DNA of 55,640 nucleotides from Prevotella sp. (GCA_017470345.1 JAFUEP010000032.1:1-55640); one strand, 5' to 3'; counted from the first letter of the stretch, positions 1-8,677 are shown. Notes: a model not told the origin generated them from the letters alone. Made by a program: numbers and translations.

Positions 1-58
1 AGGCGACGTGTCTCACGTCGCATCAATCTGCTGGATTGCGACGTGAGACACGTCGCCT
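1..58. repeat. Dispersed nested palindrome, copy 1 (inverted)
   Basis: Positions 1-21 and 38-58 are perfect reverse complements (21-bp stem). Each arm is itself a palindrome around GACGTGTCTCACGTC. The loop contains TGCTGGATT. The reverse complement of this element is almost the same, loop included, as the element at 48763-48830, so these are copies of one mobile or spreading unit and not two independent hairpins. The window begins inside or at the edge of the element. Confidence 0.85.
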
Positions 59-116
59 CCTATTGCAAAGCGGCGTAATAAATATATAGAAGCACAATTG
101 CCAAAAACCAAAAACA

Positions 117-3100
117 ATGATAATGATGACAACGATGAAGAAATGCTTCGCCTTGGCAGCGCTGCTGCTCACCGCCGGACAGGCGGCGGGCCAGGAAGCG
201 GCTGACGTGTTCACACCCTATAAGCAGACAACGCTCAGGCTGCCGTCGGTGCCGCTGCTGACGAACGACCCCTACTTCTCGTTCTGGTCGCCCTTCGACC
301 GGTTGAACGACGGAAGCGTGCGCCACTGGACGGACGCCGAGAAGCCCATCGACGGCCTGCTGCGCGTCGACGGCACGTCGTATCGCTGGATGGGCGACGG
401 CCAGTCGTTTCTGCTGGACCCGATCGCGCCGATGAGCGACGCGGGCGACTCGTGGACGGGCCGCGTGAGCCATACCTACCAGCAGAACACGTCGTGGACG
501 CAGCGCTCGTTCGGCGGCGAGTCGTCGTGGGCTGAGGAGAAGGCTGCCTGGGGCACGCGTGGTGAATATCCCAACGTGCATAACGACTGGACGGCGACGA
601 ACAGCGACATCTACGTGCGGCGCCACGTCACGCTGACGGCTGAGGACCTGGAGAAAGACCTGTGGATCCAGTTCTCGCACGACGATGTCTTCGAGCTCTA
701 CGTCAACGGCATGCAGGTGGTCTCGACGGGCGAGACGTGGCTGCAGGGCGAGACGCACCAGCTGACGGCGCAGGAGAAGTCGAAGCTCGTCGTGGGCGAC
801 AACGTCCTGGCGGCCCACTGCCACAACACGTCGGGCGGTGCCTACATCGACTTCGGCCTGTTCGAGAATGTCTTCCAGAGCGGCGCCGACGTGAAGAAAG
901 CCCAGCAGAAGTCGGTCGACGTGATGGCCACCTCGACTTATTATACGTTCGCATGCGGGCCCGTGGAGCTCGACGTCGTCTTCACGGCGCCGATGATCAT
1001 CACCGACCTCGACCTGCTCTCGACGCCGATCAACTACGTCTCCTATCAGGTGCGCCCGACCGACGGCCGTCAGCACGACGTGCAGTTCTACGTCGCCACG
1101 ACGCCGCGCCTCTGCGTCAACGAGCCGGCACAGGCCGTCGACGCCGCCATTGTCAGCGACGGCGAGCTGACCTACGCCCGCGCCGGCTCGACGGCCCAGC
1201 CTGTGCTGAAGCGCGCCGGCGACCTGATCTGCATCGACTGGGGCTATCTCTATCTGCCCAACGTCAACGGCGAGGTCAGCGTGGCCCCGACGGCGACGAC
1301 TGAGAGCACGTTCACCACGACGGGCCGGCTGCCCGAATATGGGGGTGAGGTGAAGAACCAGTCGCCCTGCTACATGACCACGCTGGCCTACGTCCACGAC
1401 TTCGGCACGGTCAGCGACGCCGCCAGCAGCTATATGATGGTGGGCTACGACGAGGTGAAGGACATCCGCTATTTCCAGAAGGACTATCCCGGCTACTGGG
1501 CCCGCAACGGCAAGACCATCCAGCAGGCTTTCAAGGAGCTGCGCGATGGATATACAGACATCATGCAGCGCTGCCGCGAGCAGGACCAGACGATCTACGA
1601 CGACGGCCTGAAGTCGGGCAACGTGAAGTATGCCGAGCTGCTCGCCGCCAGCTATCGCCAGGTGCTCGCCGCCCACAAGCTGTTCGAGGACGACGGCGGC
1701 CGACTGCTCTACTTCTCGAAGGAGAACAACTCGAACGGATGTGTCAACACGGTCGACCTGACCTATCCCTCGGCCCCGCTCTTCCTGCTCTACAACACTG
1801 AGCTGCAGAAGGGCATGATGACCTCCATACTGGAATATCAGCGCACGGGCCGATGGAACAAGGACTGGGCTGCCCACGACCTGGGCACCTATCCCCACGC
1901 CAACGGTCAGGTCTACGGCGGCGACATGCCGCTGGAGGAGAGCGGCAACATCCTGACCCTGGCCGCGATGATCTCGAAGATTGAGGGCTCGACGGCGTGG
2001 GCCAACACCTACTGGAGCATCCTGACGCGATGGGTGAACTATCTGATCAGCAACGGTCAGGACCCCGCCGAGCAGCTCTGCACCGACGACTTCGCCGGCC
2101 ACTGGGCCCACAACGCCAACCTCTCGGTGAAGGCCATCATGGGCATCGCCGGCTATGCCGAGATGTGCCGGATGCGGGGCCGCGAGGACCAGTATGAGCG
2201 CTACATGAACGTCGCCCGCAAGATGGCGCAGATCTGGGAGATCGACGCCCGCGACGGCGACCACTATAAGCTGGCCTTCGACCGCGGCGGCTCGTGGAGC
2301 CTGAAGTATAACCTCGTCTGGGACAAGCTCTGGGGCTTGCAACTCTTCCCCCGCCAGGTCGTGGAGCGCGAGATGAAATACTACCTGACGAAGCAGAACA
2401 CCTACGGCGTGCCCCTGGACAACCGCGAGGGCTACACGAAGAGCGACTGGGTCATCTGGACCGCCGCGATGGCCGACGACGCGGAGACGTTCCTGAAGTT
2501 CAGCGACCCGCTGTGGCGCTACGTCAACGAGACCCGCACGCGGTGGCCGCTCTCCGACTGGTACTGGACCCAGAGCGGCGAGGCCCGGGGATTCCGCGCC
2601 CGCAGCGTCATCGGCGGCCACTGGATGCGCGTCCTCATGGACCGCTATGCCCCAAAGGCCGACAGCACCACGACGGCCTGGGCCCCGCAGGGCAGCAAGA
2701 TCAAGACGCGCTGGGCGGCCGACGTCGACCCGGAGCGGCCGCTGCCTGACTATCCGCGGCCGCAGCTCGTGCGCAGCGAATGGGAGAACCTGAACGGCCT
2801 GTGGCAGTATGCCATCACGCCGCAGACGCAGCGCCAGATTCCCACCGAGTGGGACGGCCAGATCCTGGTGCCCTTCGCCGTGGAGTCGAGTCTCTCGGGC
2901 GTCATGCGCATGCTCGACAAGAACAACTACCTCTGGTATCGCCGCACCTTTACCGTCCCCGAAGACTGGGCCGGTCGCCGCGTCATGCTCAACTTCGGCG
3001 CCGTCGACTATACGGCCCGCGTCTACCTGAACGGCTCGTCAGTGGGCTCGCACACCGGCGGATTCACCGCCTTCGCCCTCGACATCACCGACCGCCTCAC

Positions 3101-4628
3101 AGCGGGCGAGAACACGCTGGTCGTCATGGTGCAGGACAACACCGACGAGGCGACTCAGCCCCTGGGCAAGCAGCGCTATAACCCCGGCGGCGCCGGCAGC
3201 ATCTGGTACACACAGGTGTCGGGCATCTGGCAGACGGTATGGCTGGAGCCTGTCAGCGAGAACCATATCACCGATGTGCGCTCGACGCCCGACGTCGACC
3301 AGAGCCGCCTCAGCATCAACGTCGCCACGGCCACGGAGAGCACGACGGCCCGCGTGAAGCTGACGCTCAGCCTCAAGGGCAACGTCGTCGCCGAGGCCAC
3401 CGGACAGCCCGGCAGCGACATCGTCCTCAACGTGCCCAATGCACGGCTGTGGACGCCCACCAGCCCCACGCTCTACGATCTCAGCGTCGAGCTGACCGAC
3501 GGCGGCCAGACCCTCGACCAGGCCCGGAGCTACGCTGCCCTGCGCAAGATCTCCTACGCCAAGACGGCCGACGGCGAATGGCGCCTGCAGCTGAACAACC
3601 GCGACCTCTTCCACTTCGGACTGCTCGACCAGGGCTACTGGCCCGACGGACTCTACACCGCCCCCACGGACGAGGCCCTGCGCTTCGACATCGAGCAGAC
3701 GAAGGCACTGGGATTCAACATGATACGCAAGCACATGAAGGTGGAGCCGCAGCGATGGTACTACCTCTGCGACTCGCTGGGCGTCATGGTGTGGCAGGAC
3801 ATGCCCGCACTGGGACGCTCCGACGAGGGCTGGACGCCGCGCGACTGGAGCACGAAGAACGGTCGCCAGAGCACGGCCGTCGAGAATGCCTTCCGCTCGC
3901 AGTGGGCCGACATCATACGGCAGCATTACTCGTCGCCCTCGATCGTCGTCTGGACTCCTTTCAACGAGAGCTGGGGACAGTTTAAGACGGCCGACATCGT
4001 CAGCTTCACCCGCGAGCAGGACCCCACCCGACTCGTCAACCCCGCCAGCGGCGGCAACCACAATGAGGGCGTCGGCGACATGCTCGACCTGCACGACTAC
4101 GATCGCCCGCCCCACATCTATCTCTACGACCAGGAGCGGCCCGTCGTGCTCGGCGAGTTCGGCGGACTGGGTCGCAACATCGAGGGCCACCGCTGGTACG
4201 ACCGCGACGCCACCACCTACGTCAACTATCAGAGCGAGGGACAGCTCACCAATGCCTACGTCGAGACCGTCGAGGCCGTCATCGACATGGCCCAGGGCGC
4301 CGAGACCACCGACGGCCGACGCGCCGCCTTCTGCGCCGCCGTCTACACCCAGACGACCGACGTCGAGACGGAGGTCAACGGTCTCTACACCTACGACCGC
4401 TCGCTGCTCAAGATGACCGAGAAGCGCGTCCGCGAGGTCAACGAGCGCCTCAGCGGCCTCTACGGCAACGCCGAGCCTGACGCCATCCGCGACGCCTCGC
4501 TCTGCCCCACGTCCGGCCATCCCGCCCGCGTCTACTCGCTGATGGGCATGCTCGTCGACGAGCCCCAGCCAGGCGTCAACATCGTCGTCGGAGAGCACGG
4601 CGAGGTGCGCAAGGTCTACGTCAGGTAG
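117..4628 (+). CDS. DUF4965/DUF5127 glutaminase-like protein fused to a GH2 beta-glycosidase
   Basis: Secreted two-enzyme protein of 1503 residues. A signal peptide (MKKCFALAALLLTAGQAAG) begins at the internal ATG at 135, which is an equally good start. Residues about 35-870 resemble the DUF4964/DUF5127/DUF4965/DUF1793 'glutaminase A-like' proteins of Bacteroidota, with an alpha/alpha-barrel part (AHDLGTYPHANGQVYGG, PLEESGNILTLAA) and a jelly-roll insertion near 150-250 (DIYVRRHVTL, FELYVNG). From about 880 (SEWENLNGLWQYAITP) it is a GH2 enzyme: sugar-binding sandwich, Ig-like domain, then a TIM barrel with the acid/base Glu1284 in FNESWGQ and probable nucleophile Glu1347 in LGEFGG. It ends in a short sorting-like tail (VYSLMGMLVDE...). 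Families of either half usually occur as single proteins of about 600-850 residues, so the fusion is notable. The substrate is unknown. First gene of the PUL, 73 bp before the GH125 gene. Confidence 0.85.
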   Translation: MIMMTTMKKCFALAALLLTAGQAAGQEAADVFTPYKQTTLRLPSVPLLTNDPYFSFWSPFDRLNDGSVRHWTDAEKPIDGLLRVDGTSYRWMGDGQSFLLDPIAPMSDAGDSWTGRVSHTYQQNTSWTQRSFGGESSWAEEKAAWGTRGEYPNVHNDWTATNSDIYVRRHVTLTAEDLEKDLWIQFSHDDVFELYVNGMQVVSTGETWLQGETHQLTAQEKSKLVVGDNVLAAHCHNTSGGAYIDFGLFENVFQSGADVKKAQQKSVDVMATSTYYTFACGPVELDVVFTAPMIITDLDLLSTPINYVSYQVRPTDGRQHDVQFYVATTPRLCVNEPAQAVDAAIVSDGELTYARAGSTAQPVLKRAGDLICIDWGYLYLPNVNGEVSVAPTATTESTFTTTGRLPEYGGEVKNQSPCYMTTLAYVHDFGTVSDAASSYMMVGYDEVKDIRYFQKDYPGYWARNGKTIQQAFKELRDGYTDIMQRCREQDQTIYDDGLKSGNVKYAELLAASYRQVLAAHKLFEDDGGRLLYFSKENNSNGCVNTVDLTYPSAPLFLLYNTELQKGMMTSILEYQRTGRWNKDWAAHDLGTYPHANGQVYGGDMPLEESGNILTLAAMISKIEGSTAWANTYWSILTRWVNYLISNGQDPAEQLCTDDFAGHWAHNANLSVKAIMGIAGYAEMCRMRGREDQYERYMNVARKMAQIWEIDARDGDHYKLAFDRGGSWSLKYNLVWDKLWGLQLFPRQVVEREMKYYLTKQNTYGVPLDNREGYTKSDWVIWTAAMADDAETFLKFSDPLWRYVNETRTRWPLSDWYWTQSGEARGFRARSVIGGHWMRVLMDRYAPKADSTTTAWAPQGSKIKTRWAADVDPERPLPDYPRPQLVRSEWENLNGLWQYAITPQTQRQIPTEWDGQILVPFAVESSLSGVMRMLDKNNYLWYRRTFTVPEDWAGRRVMLNFGAVDYTARVYLNGSSVGSHTGGFTAFALDITDRLTAGENTLVVMVQDNTDEATQPLGKQRYNPGGAGSIWYTQVSGIWQTVWLEPVSENHITDVRSTPDVDQSRLSINVATATESTTARVKLTLSLKGNVVAEATGQPGSDIVLNVPNARLWTPTSPTLYDLSVELTDGGQTLDQARSYAALRKISYAKTADGEWRLQLNNRDLFHFGLLDQGYWPDGLYTAPTDEALRFDIEQTKALGFNMIRKHMKVEPQRWYYLCDSLGVMVWQDMPALGRSDEGWTPRDWSTKNGRQSTAVENAFRSQWADIIRQHYSSPSIVVWTPFNESWGQFKTADIVSFTREQDPTRLVNPASGGNHNEGVGDMLDLHDYDRPPHIYLYDQERPVVLGEFGGLGRNIEGHRWYDRDATTYVNYQSEGQLTNAYVETVEAVIDMAQGAETTDGRRAAFCAAVYTQTTDVETEVNGLYTYDRSLLKMTEKRVREVNERLSGLYGNAEPDAIRDASLCPTSGHPARVYSLMGMLVDEPQPGVNIVVGEHGEVRKVYVR

Positions 4629-4651
4629 CCGCAATTTCTTTGCGGAAAACG

Positions 4652-4680
4652 TTGAGATATAAAAGAAATCCGTATATTTG
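4652..4680 (+). promoter_or_regulatory. Bacteroidota-type promoter before the GH125 gene
   Basis: TATATTTG at 4673-4680 matches the -7 consensus TAnnTTTG. A TTG at 4652-4654 could serve as a weak -33. The start codon is 22 bases downstream, so the leader would be short. It may be an internal promoter of the PUL. Confidence 0.5.
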
Positions 4681-4701
4681 CACACAAATTAGTAAGTCAA
4701 T

Positions 4702-6219
4702 ATGATCAAGAAAACCATCCTCATCGCCACGCTGGCCGCACTGACGGCCTGCGGCACCAAGACCACCGGGCAGACAGCCAACGGCGACGGCGCCGGACAG
4801 AAGGCCTTCGGCCGCGAGTATATCCAGATGACGGCCGACACGACCATCGGCGTCGGCACGACGAAGCGCCCGCCGGTGGAGCAACGGCTGTTCCGCTCTG
4901 ACGCCATCGAACAGAAGATTCTCGAGGTGAAGGAGCTGCTCAGGGGCAACCCCTACCTCGCCTGGATGTTCGAGAACTGCTTCCCCAACACGCTGGAGAC
5001 CACCGTGCACTACCGCCAGCTCGCGAACGGCGACGACGACACGTTCGTCTACACGGGCGACATCGCAGCCATGTGGCTCCGCGACTCAGGCGCCCAGGTG
5101 TGGCCCTACGTCCAGTTCTGCAACGACGACCCGGCGCTGGCCCGCCTCATCCGCGGCGTCATCCTGCGCCAGCTGAAGTCGATCAACATCGACCCCTACG
5201 CCAACGCCTTCTATCAGGAGGCCGACCAGACGGGCGAGTGGCAGAGCGACCACACGCAGATGCAGCCCGGACTCCACGAGCGCAAGTATGAGATCGACTC
5301 GGAGTGCTACCCTGTCCGCCTGGCCTATGCCTACTGGCAGCAGACGGGCGACACGACCATCTTCGGACAGGTGTGGACCGAGGCCGTCGACAACATCCTC
5401 CGCACCTTCCGCGAGCAGCAGCGCAAGGACGGCACAGGGCCCTACACCTTCCGCCGCACCACCGACCGCCAGTTCGACACCGTAGGCTGGGACGGCAAGG
5501 GCCACCCCGTCAACCCCGTCGGGCTCATCGCCTCATCGTTCCGCCCGTCGGACGACGCCACCGTCTTCCCCTTCCTCATCCCCTCTAACTTCATGGCCGT
5601 CAGCTCCTTGCGCAAGATGGCCCAGATCCTGACCGACGTCAACCACGACCAGGACCGCGCCCAGCAGTGCCGCGCACTGGCCGACGAGGTGGAGCAGGCC
5701 CTGCGCCAGTATGCCGTCGTCGACCATCCCAAGTATGGCAAGATTTACGCCTTCGAGGTCGACGGCTTCGGCTCGCGCCTCCTCATGGACGACGCCAACG
5801 TGCCCTCGCTCCTCGGCATGGGCTACCTGGGCGACGTCGCCCTCGACGACCCCATCTATCAGAACACGCGCCGCTTCGTCTGGTCGGAGGACAACCCCGC
5901 CTTCTTCCACGGCCCCGCCGGCGAGGGCATCGGCGGTCCCCACGTGGGCTACGACATGCCCTGGCCCATGTCGATCATGATGCTCGCCTTCACCTCGCAG
6001 GACGACGCCGAGATCAAGCGCTGCATCGAGATGCTCATGTCGACCGACGCCGGCACCGGCTTCATCCACGAGTCGTTCTCCAAGGACGACGCCACCCACT
6101 ACACCCGCCCCTGGTTTGCATGGCAGAACACGCTCTTCGGCGAGCTCATCCTCAAGCTCATCGCCGACGGCAAGGCCCCGCTCCTCAACAGCTGCCAGCG
6201 CCGCGTCGGCACATTCTGA
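4702..6219 (+). CDS. GH125 exo-alpha-1,6-mannosidase (lipoprotein)
   Basis: A 505-residue protein of the metal-independent GH125 family, which releases non-reducing terminal alpha-1,6-linked mannose, for example from the core or the outer arm of N-glycans and from fungal mannan. Typical stretches are visible: MWLRDSGAQVWPYVQF near residue 120, INIDPYANAFYQE, HTQMQPGLHERKYEIDSECYP and PWPMSIMMLAF. The Asp of IDSECYP and the Glu of IHESF are good candidates for the catalytic pair by family comparison from memory. The N-terminus is a lipoprotein signal (LTAC, Cys17), so it probably sits on an outer or periplasmic membrane face. Length fits the family. It lies between the fusion enzyme and the GH18-like gene and shares their strand. 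A long palindromic repeat follows 10 bp after its stop codon. Confidence 0.88.
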   Translation: MIKKTILIATLAALTACGTKTTGQTANGDGAGQKAFGREYIQMTADTTIGVGTTKRPPVEQRLFRSDAIEQKILEVKELLRGNPYLAWMFENCFPNTLETTVHYRQLANGDDDTFVYTGDIAAMWLRDSGAQVWPYVQFCNDDPALARLIRGVILRQLKSINIDPYANAFYQEADQTGEWQSDHTQMQPGLHERKYEIDSECYPVRLAYAYWQQTGDTTIFGQVWTEAVDNILRTFREQQRKDGTGPYTFRRTTDRQFDTVGWDGKGHPVNPVGLIASSFRPSDDATVFPFLIPSNFMAVSSLRKMAQILTDVNHDQDRAQQCRALADEVEQALRQYAVVDHPKYGKIYAFEVDGFGSRLLMDDANVPSLLGMGYLGDVALDDPIYQNTRRFVWSEDNPAFFHGPAGEGIGGPHVGYDMPWPMSIMMLAFTSQDDAEIKRCIEMLMSTDAGTGFIHESFSKDDATHYTRPWFAWQNTLFGELILKLIADGKAPLLNSCQRRVGTF

Positions 6220-6228
6220 GACGATTTT

Positions 6229-6787
6229 CAGGACCACGAATTACGCGAATTAAACGAATTATTTCTAAAGACAACGAATTAAAACGAGGAGATTTTAAAA
6301 AAACAACGAATCAAAACGAGGAGATTTTAAAAAAACAACGAATCAAAACGAGGATATTTTTAAAAAACAACGAATTAAAACGAATTACACGAATTGACAC
6401 GAATTAAAACGTATTACACGAATTAAAACTCATTACACGAATTAATACCTATTGAACGAATTATTCGTGAAATTCGTCTTAATTCTTGTTTTAAAATGAA
6501 TTCGTGAAATAGAAAATAAATTCGTGACAATTCGTGAAATTCGTCTTAATTCGTTGTCTTAAAAACAATTCGTGAAATAAAAAATATTCGTGAAATAGAA
6601 AAGAAATTCGTGACAATTCGTGTAATTCGTCTTAATTCGTTGTCTTAAAAAAATTCGTGAAATAGAAAACAATTCGTGACAATTCGTGAAATTCGTCTTA
6701 ATTCGTTGTCTTAAAAACAATTCGTGATAATTCGTGGTCTTTAGAAAAATAATTCGTTTAATTCGGGTCATTCGTGGTCCTATAAAC
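6229..6787. repeat. Long ACGAATT / AATTCGT palindromic spacer, copy 1
   Basis: This fills the gene-free stretch 6220-6796. From 6229 to about 6460 the text is degenerate tandem ACGAATTA/ACGAATTAAAACGAATT units. From about 6462 to 6787 it is the reverse complement (AATTCGTGAAATTCGT, TTAATTCGTTGTC). The two ends pair best: GGACCACGAATTACGCGAAT at 6232-6251 matches, with few changes, the reverse complement of the last 50 bases (6735-6787). The RNA could fold into a very long irregular stem. I see no gene here. Copies at 21834-22246 and 37549-37912 use the same words. Confidence 0.9.
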
Positions 6788-6796
6788 ATAAAAACT

Positions 6797-8068
6797 ATGA
6801 AGAGATTTAAGATTTTGGTGTTATTAGCGGCGCTGTCCGTCGCGGAGTCATGGTCGCAGAGCGGCGTCTACGTCGGCGGCCACATCCGCCGCGAGCGGCC
6901 CGGAACGATAGAGAAGCTGCGGCAGTCGGGGTTCCGGTACGTCATCCTGTTCAACGTCAACGTCGAGGCCGACGGCACACTGACGACCGACGGCGAGACC
7001 ATCTGCCGCGACGGCCGCTACGTGTTCGATGAGACCCAGCCCCACTATGCCGACGACGTGCGGCTGCTGAAGACCGCCCCCACGGGCATCGAGCGCCTCG
7101 AGATCTGCATCGGCGGCTGGGGCAACACGTCGTATCAGAACATCCGCGCGCTCGTCAACAGCGATGGAACGGGCGAAAACAGCATCCTCCGCCGCAATTT
7201 CCGCGCCCTGAAGGAGGCGCTGCCCGACGTCGAGGCCGTCAACAACGACGACGAGCACGCCTACGACGCCGCGTCGGCCACGAAGTTCCACGTCATGATG
7301 TACGACCTGGGCTACCGCACCACCCTCGCTCCCTACATGAACAAGACCTACTGGCAGCAGCTCACGACGGCCCTCAACCGCCAGCGCCCCGGCGCCTGCG
7401 ACCGCATCATGATCCAGTGCTACGACGGCGGCGCCTATAACAACCCGAAGGACTGGCACCTCAGCGACGACATCCCCCTGCATGCCGGCCGCACCAACTA
7501 TCAGACGGACATGCAGACCTCCGTCAGACAGATGCAGACGTGGCGCGACGACTGCGAGGTCGAGGGCGGCTTCGTCTGGATATACAACGACGAGACGTGG
7601 TCGCTGCAGCAGTGGGCCGTGGAGATGAATCGCGTCTTCCCCAAGCACTCGGACGAGGGCGTCGTCACCTGCTATGCCGGCCGCGACTACACGGGCTTCA
7701 CCAACGTGCTGCCCGTCGGCCGCTACTGCGTCGGCGAGTTGGCCGCATGGGGCTTCGCGCCCCTCGGCATCGGCAACGTGCGCATCGCCGAGGGCTACGA
7801 GCTGACCCTCTTCACCGGCGACAACTTCACCGGCACGTCGCGCACCTACACCGACCCCGAGCCCGCCCTCGCAGCCTTCCGCAGCCGTGCCCGCTCGCTC
7901 ATCATCGCCCCGACGGGCCAGAGCGGCATCGTGACAATGAACAATGAACAATGTACAATGAACAATGAGGCATACGACCTGCAGGGCCGCCGCATCGACG
8001 CTACCCAACATCGCGGCATCATCATCACGCGCGACGCCCAGGGCCGCGTGCGCAAAGCCATCCGATAG
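6797..8068 (+). CDS. GH18-like TIM barrel with C-terminal beta/gamma-crystallin domain
   Basis: Secreted protein of 423 residues; the frame is open further upstream but that part is repeat sequence, and ATG 6797 gives a clean signal peptide (MKRFKILVLLAALSVAESWS). It has the two hallmark GH18 motifs: an SxGG-like strand (LEICIGGWGNTSY) and a DxxDxDxE-like motif read here as VEAVNNDDEH, with the likely acid Glu153 and one Asp kept but another Asp changed to Asn. QCYDGG may be the later YD motif. GH18 enzymes of PULs include endo-beta-N-acetylglucosaminidases, which would fit the neighbouring GH125, but specificity cannot be read from sequence. Residues about 290-370 look like a beta/gamma-crystallin domain (CYAGRDYTGF, LTLFTGDNFTGTSRTYTD). 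The C-terminus is a sorting-like tail (AYDLQGRRIDATQHRG). A low-complexity repeat is translated between these two parts. Confidence 0.7.
   Translation: MKRFKILVLLAALSVAESWSQSGVYVGGHIRRERPGTIEKLRQSGFRYVILFNVNVEADGTLTTDGETICRDGRYVFDETQPHYADDVRLLKTAPTGIERLEICIGGWGNTSYQNIRALVNSDGTGENSILRRNFRALKEALPDVEAVNNDDEHAYDAASATKFHVMMYDLGYRTTLAPYMNKTYWQQLTTALNRQRPGACDRIMIQCYDGGAYNNPKDWHLSDDIPLHAGRTNYQTDMQTSVRQMQTWRDDCEVEGGFVWIYNDETWSLQQWAVEMNRVFPKHSDEGVVTCYAGRDYTGFTNVLPVGRYCVGELAAWGFAPLGIGNVRIAEGYELTLFTGDNFTGTSRTYTDPEPALAAFRSRARSLIIAPTGQSGIVTMNNEQCTMNNEAYDLQGRRIDATQHRGIIITRDAQGRVRKAIR
7934..7968 (+). repeat. AACAATG phrase repeat inside the GH18-like gene
   Basis: Four close copies of ACAATGA/ACAATGT stand in a row and are translated as MNNEQCTMNNE, between the crystallin-like domain and the C-terminal tail. 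The repeat preserves the reading frame. The same style of low-complexity phrase otherwise occurs in spacers in this window. Confidence 0.85.
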
Positions 8069-8119
8069 CGCGACGGAGGATTGCGAAAAATCACGACAAA
8101 CACCTACCCCATTCCGCAG

Positions 8120-8199
8120 GAAGCGGTGCTTTTTCCTCCGAGAAGCGGTCCTTTTCACCCCGAAAAGCACCGCTTCTCTCATCGAAAAGCACCGCTTCT
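8120..8199. repeat. Four-unit 16-bp repeat element, copy 1
   Basis: Four 16-bp units lie at 8120-8135, 8141-8156, 8162-8177 and 8184-8199. The first two read (A)GAAGCGGTSCTTTTC and the last two are the reverse complement, GAAAAGCACCGCTTCT. Unit starts are 21, 21 and 22 bp apart, about two helical turns. It lies about 50 bp after the GH18-like gene stop. The halves can pair as a hairpin, so it could act as a terminator or a protein-binding array. Confidence 0.9.
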
Positions 8200-8368
8200 T
8201 TTTTAGCATTCCGTAAACATATTGATTTTCAACGAATTAGAAGACACTGCCAAATTATTCGGAAATTTTATTACAATTCCTCGTCCATTTATCTATATTC
8301 TTAAGCAGATGAACAATCATAGTTAGTAATATGCAAAAAAATAAATTGGTACAATTTGGCTGTCACTG

Positions 8369-8433
8369 TAGGAGGCGACGTGTCCCCACGTCGCACTTAA
8401 CGCAGGTGTCACGTGAGGACACGTGACCTCCTA
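8369..8433. repeat. Dispersed nested palindrome, copy 2 (diverged)
   Basis: GGAGGCGACGTGTCCCCACG at 8371-8390 begins the left arm, and the right arm (8408-8431) ends in ACGTGACCTCC. The outer stem is imperfect. It shares the left arm with the copy at 48763-48830 but has a different loop and a drifted right arm. It stands in the spacer between the GH18-like gene and the first susC; the rest of 8200-8368 and 8434-8560 holds no gene I can support. Confidence 0.8.
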
Positions 8434-8561
8434 AATCGTACCATGTTGTTTTTTTACGAACACACACGTCGCGTCAGCCCATCTTTTAAATCTTTTCAAT
8501 CTTTGTAAAAAATCATTGTGCACGATGAAACCGCGGTTTTTTGAACCTGCGAGCATGAAAA

Positions 8562-8596
8562 TTGACCCGATTGTTCTATCACTTTGACCCGATTGT
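8562..8596 (+). promoter_or_regulatory. Direct-repeat operator candidate upstream of susC 1
   Basis: TTGACCCGATTGT occurs exactly at 8562-8574 and again at 8584-8596, a 22-bp period (two helical turns). It ends 25 bp before the -7 box of the susC promoter. Direct repeats in this position are what an AraC-family domain, such as that of the hybrid regulator at 22390-26355, is expected to bind. The link to that regulator is inference. Confidence 0.65.
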
Positions 8597-8621
8597 GGCA
8601 GTCGTTGTGGGGGAAAAGGCG

Positions 8622-8629
8622 TATCTTTG
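8622..8629 (+). promoter_or_regulatory. -7 box of the susC 1 promoter
   Basis: TATCTTTG matches the Bacteroidota -7 consensus TAnnTTTG. No TTTG stands 19-21 bp upstream, so the -33 element is poor, which fits a promoter that needs the activator bound at the adjacent direct repeats. Confidence 0.7.
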
Positions 8630-8677
8630 CAGCCGAAAAAATTCCTAAAACTAACCAAACCATTCAAAATGTAAGAC

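Noticed and set aside
60-2621. 853-codon open frame on the minus strand opposite the fusion enzyme
   Set aside because: It is the antisense shadow of a GC-rich gene: Val/Ala/Arg/Leu-rich, no domains, and the plus frame has full GH2 and DUF4965 motifs.
6559-6789. Small minus frame with repeated NYHELF/RQRIKTN text, and similar peptides in other repeat spacers
   Set aside because: Translation of the AATTCGT repeat; no start signals or domain, and the repeat is open in several frames because it lacks stop words.
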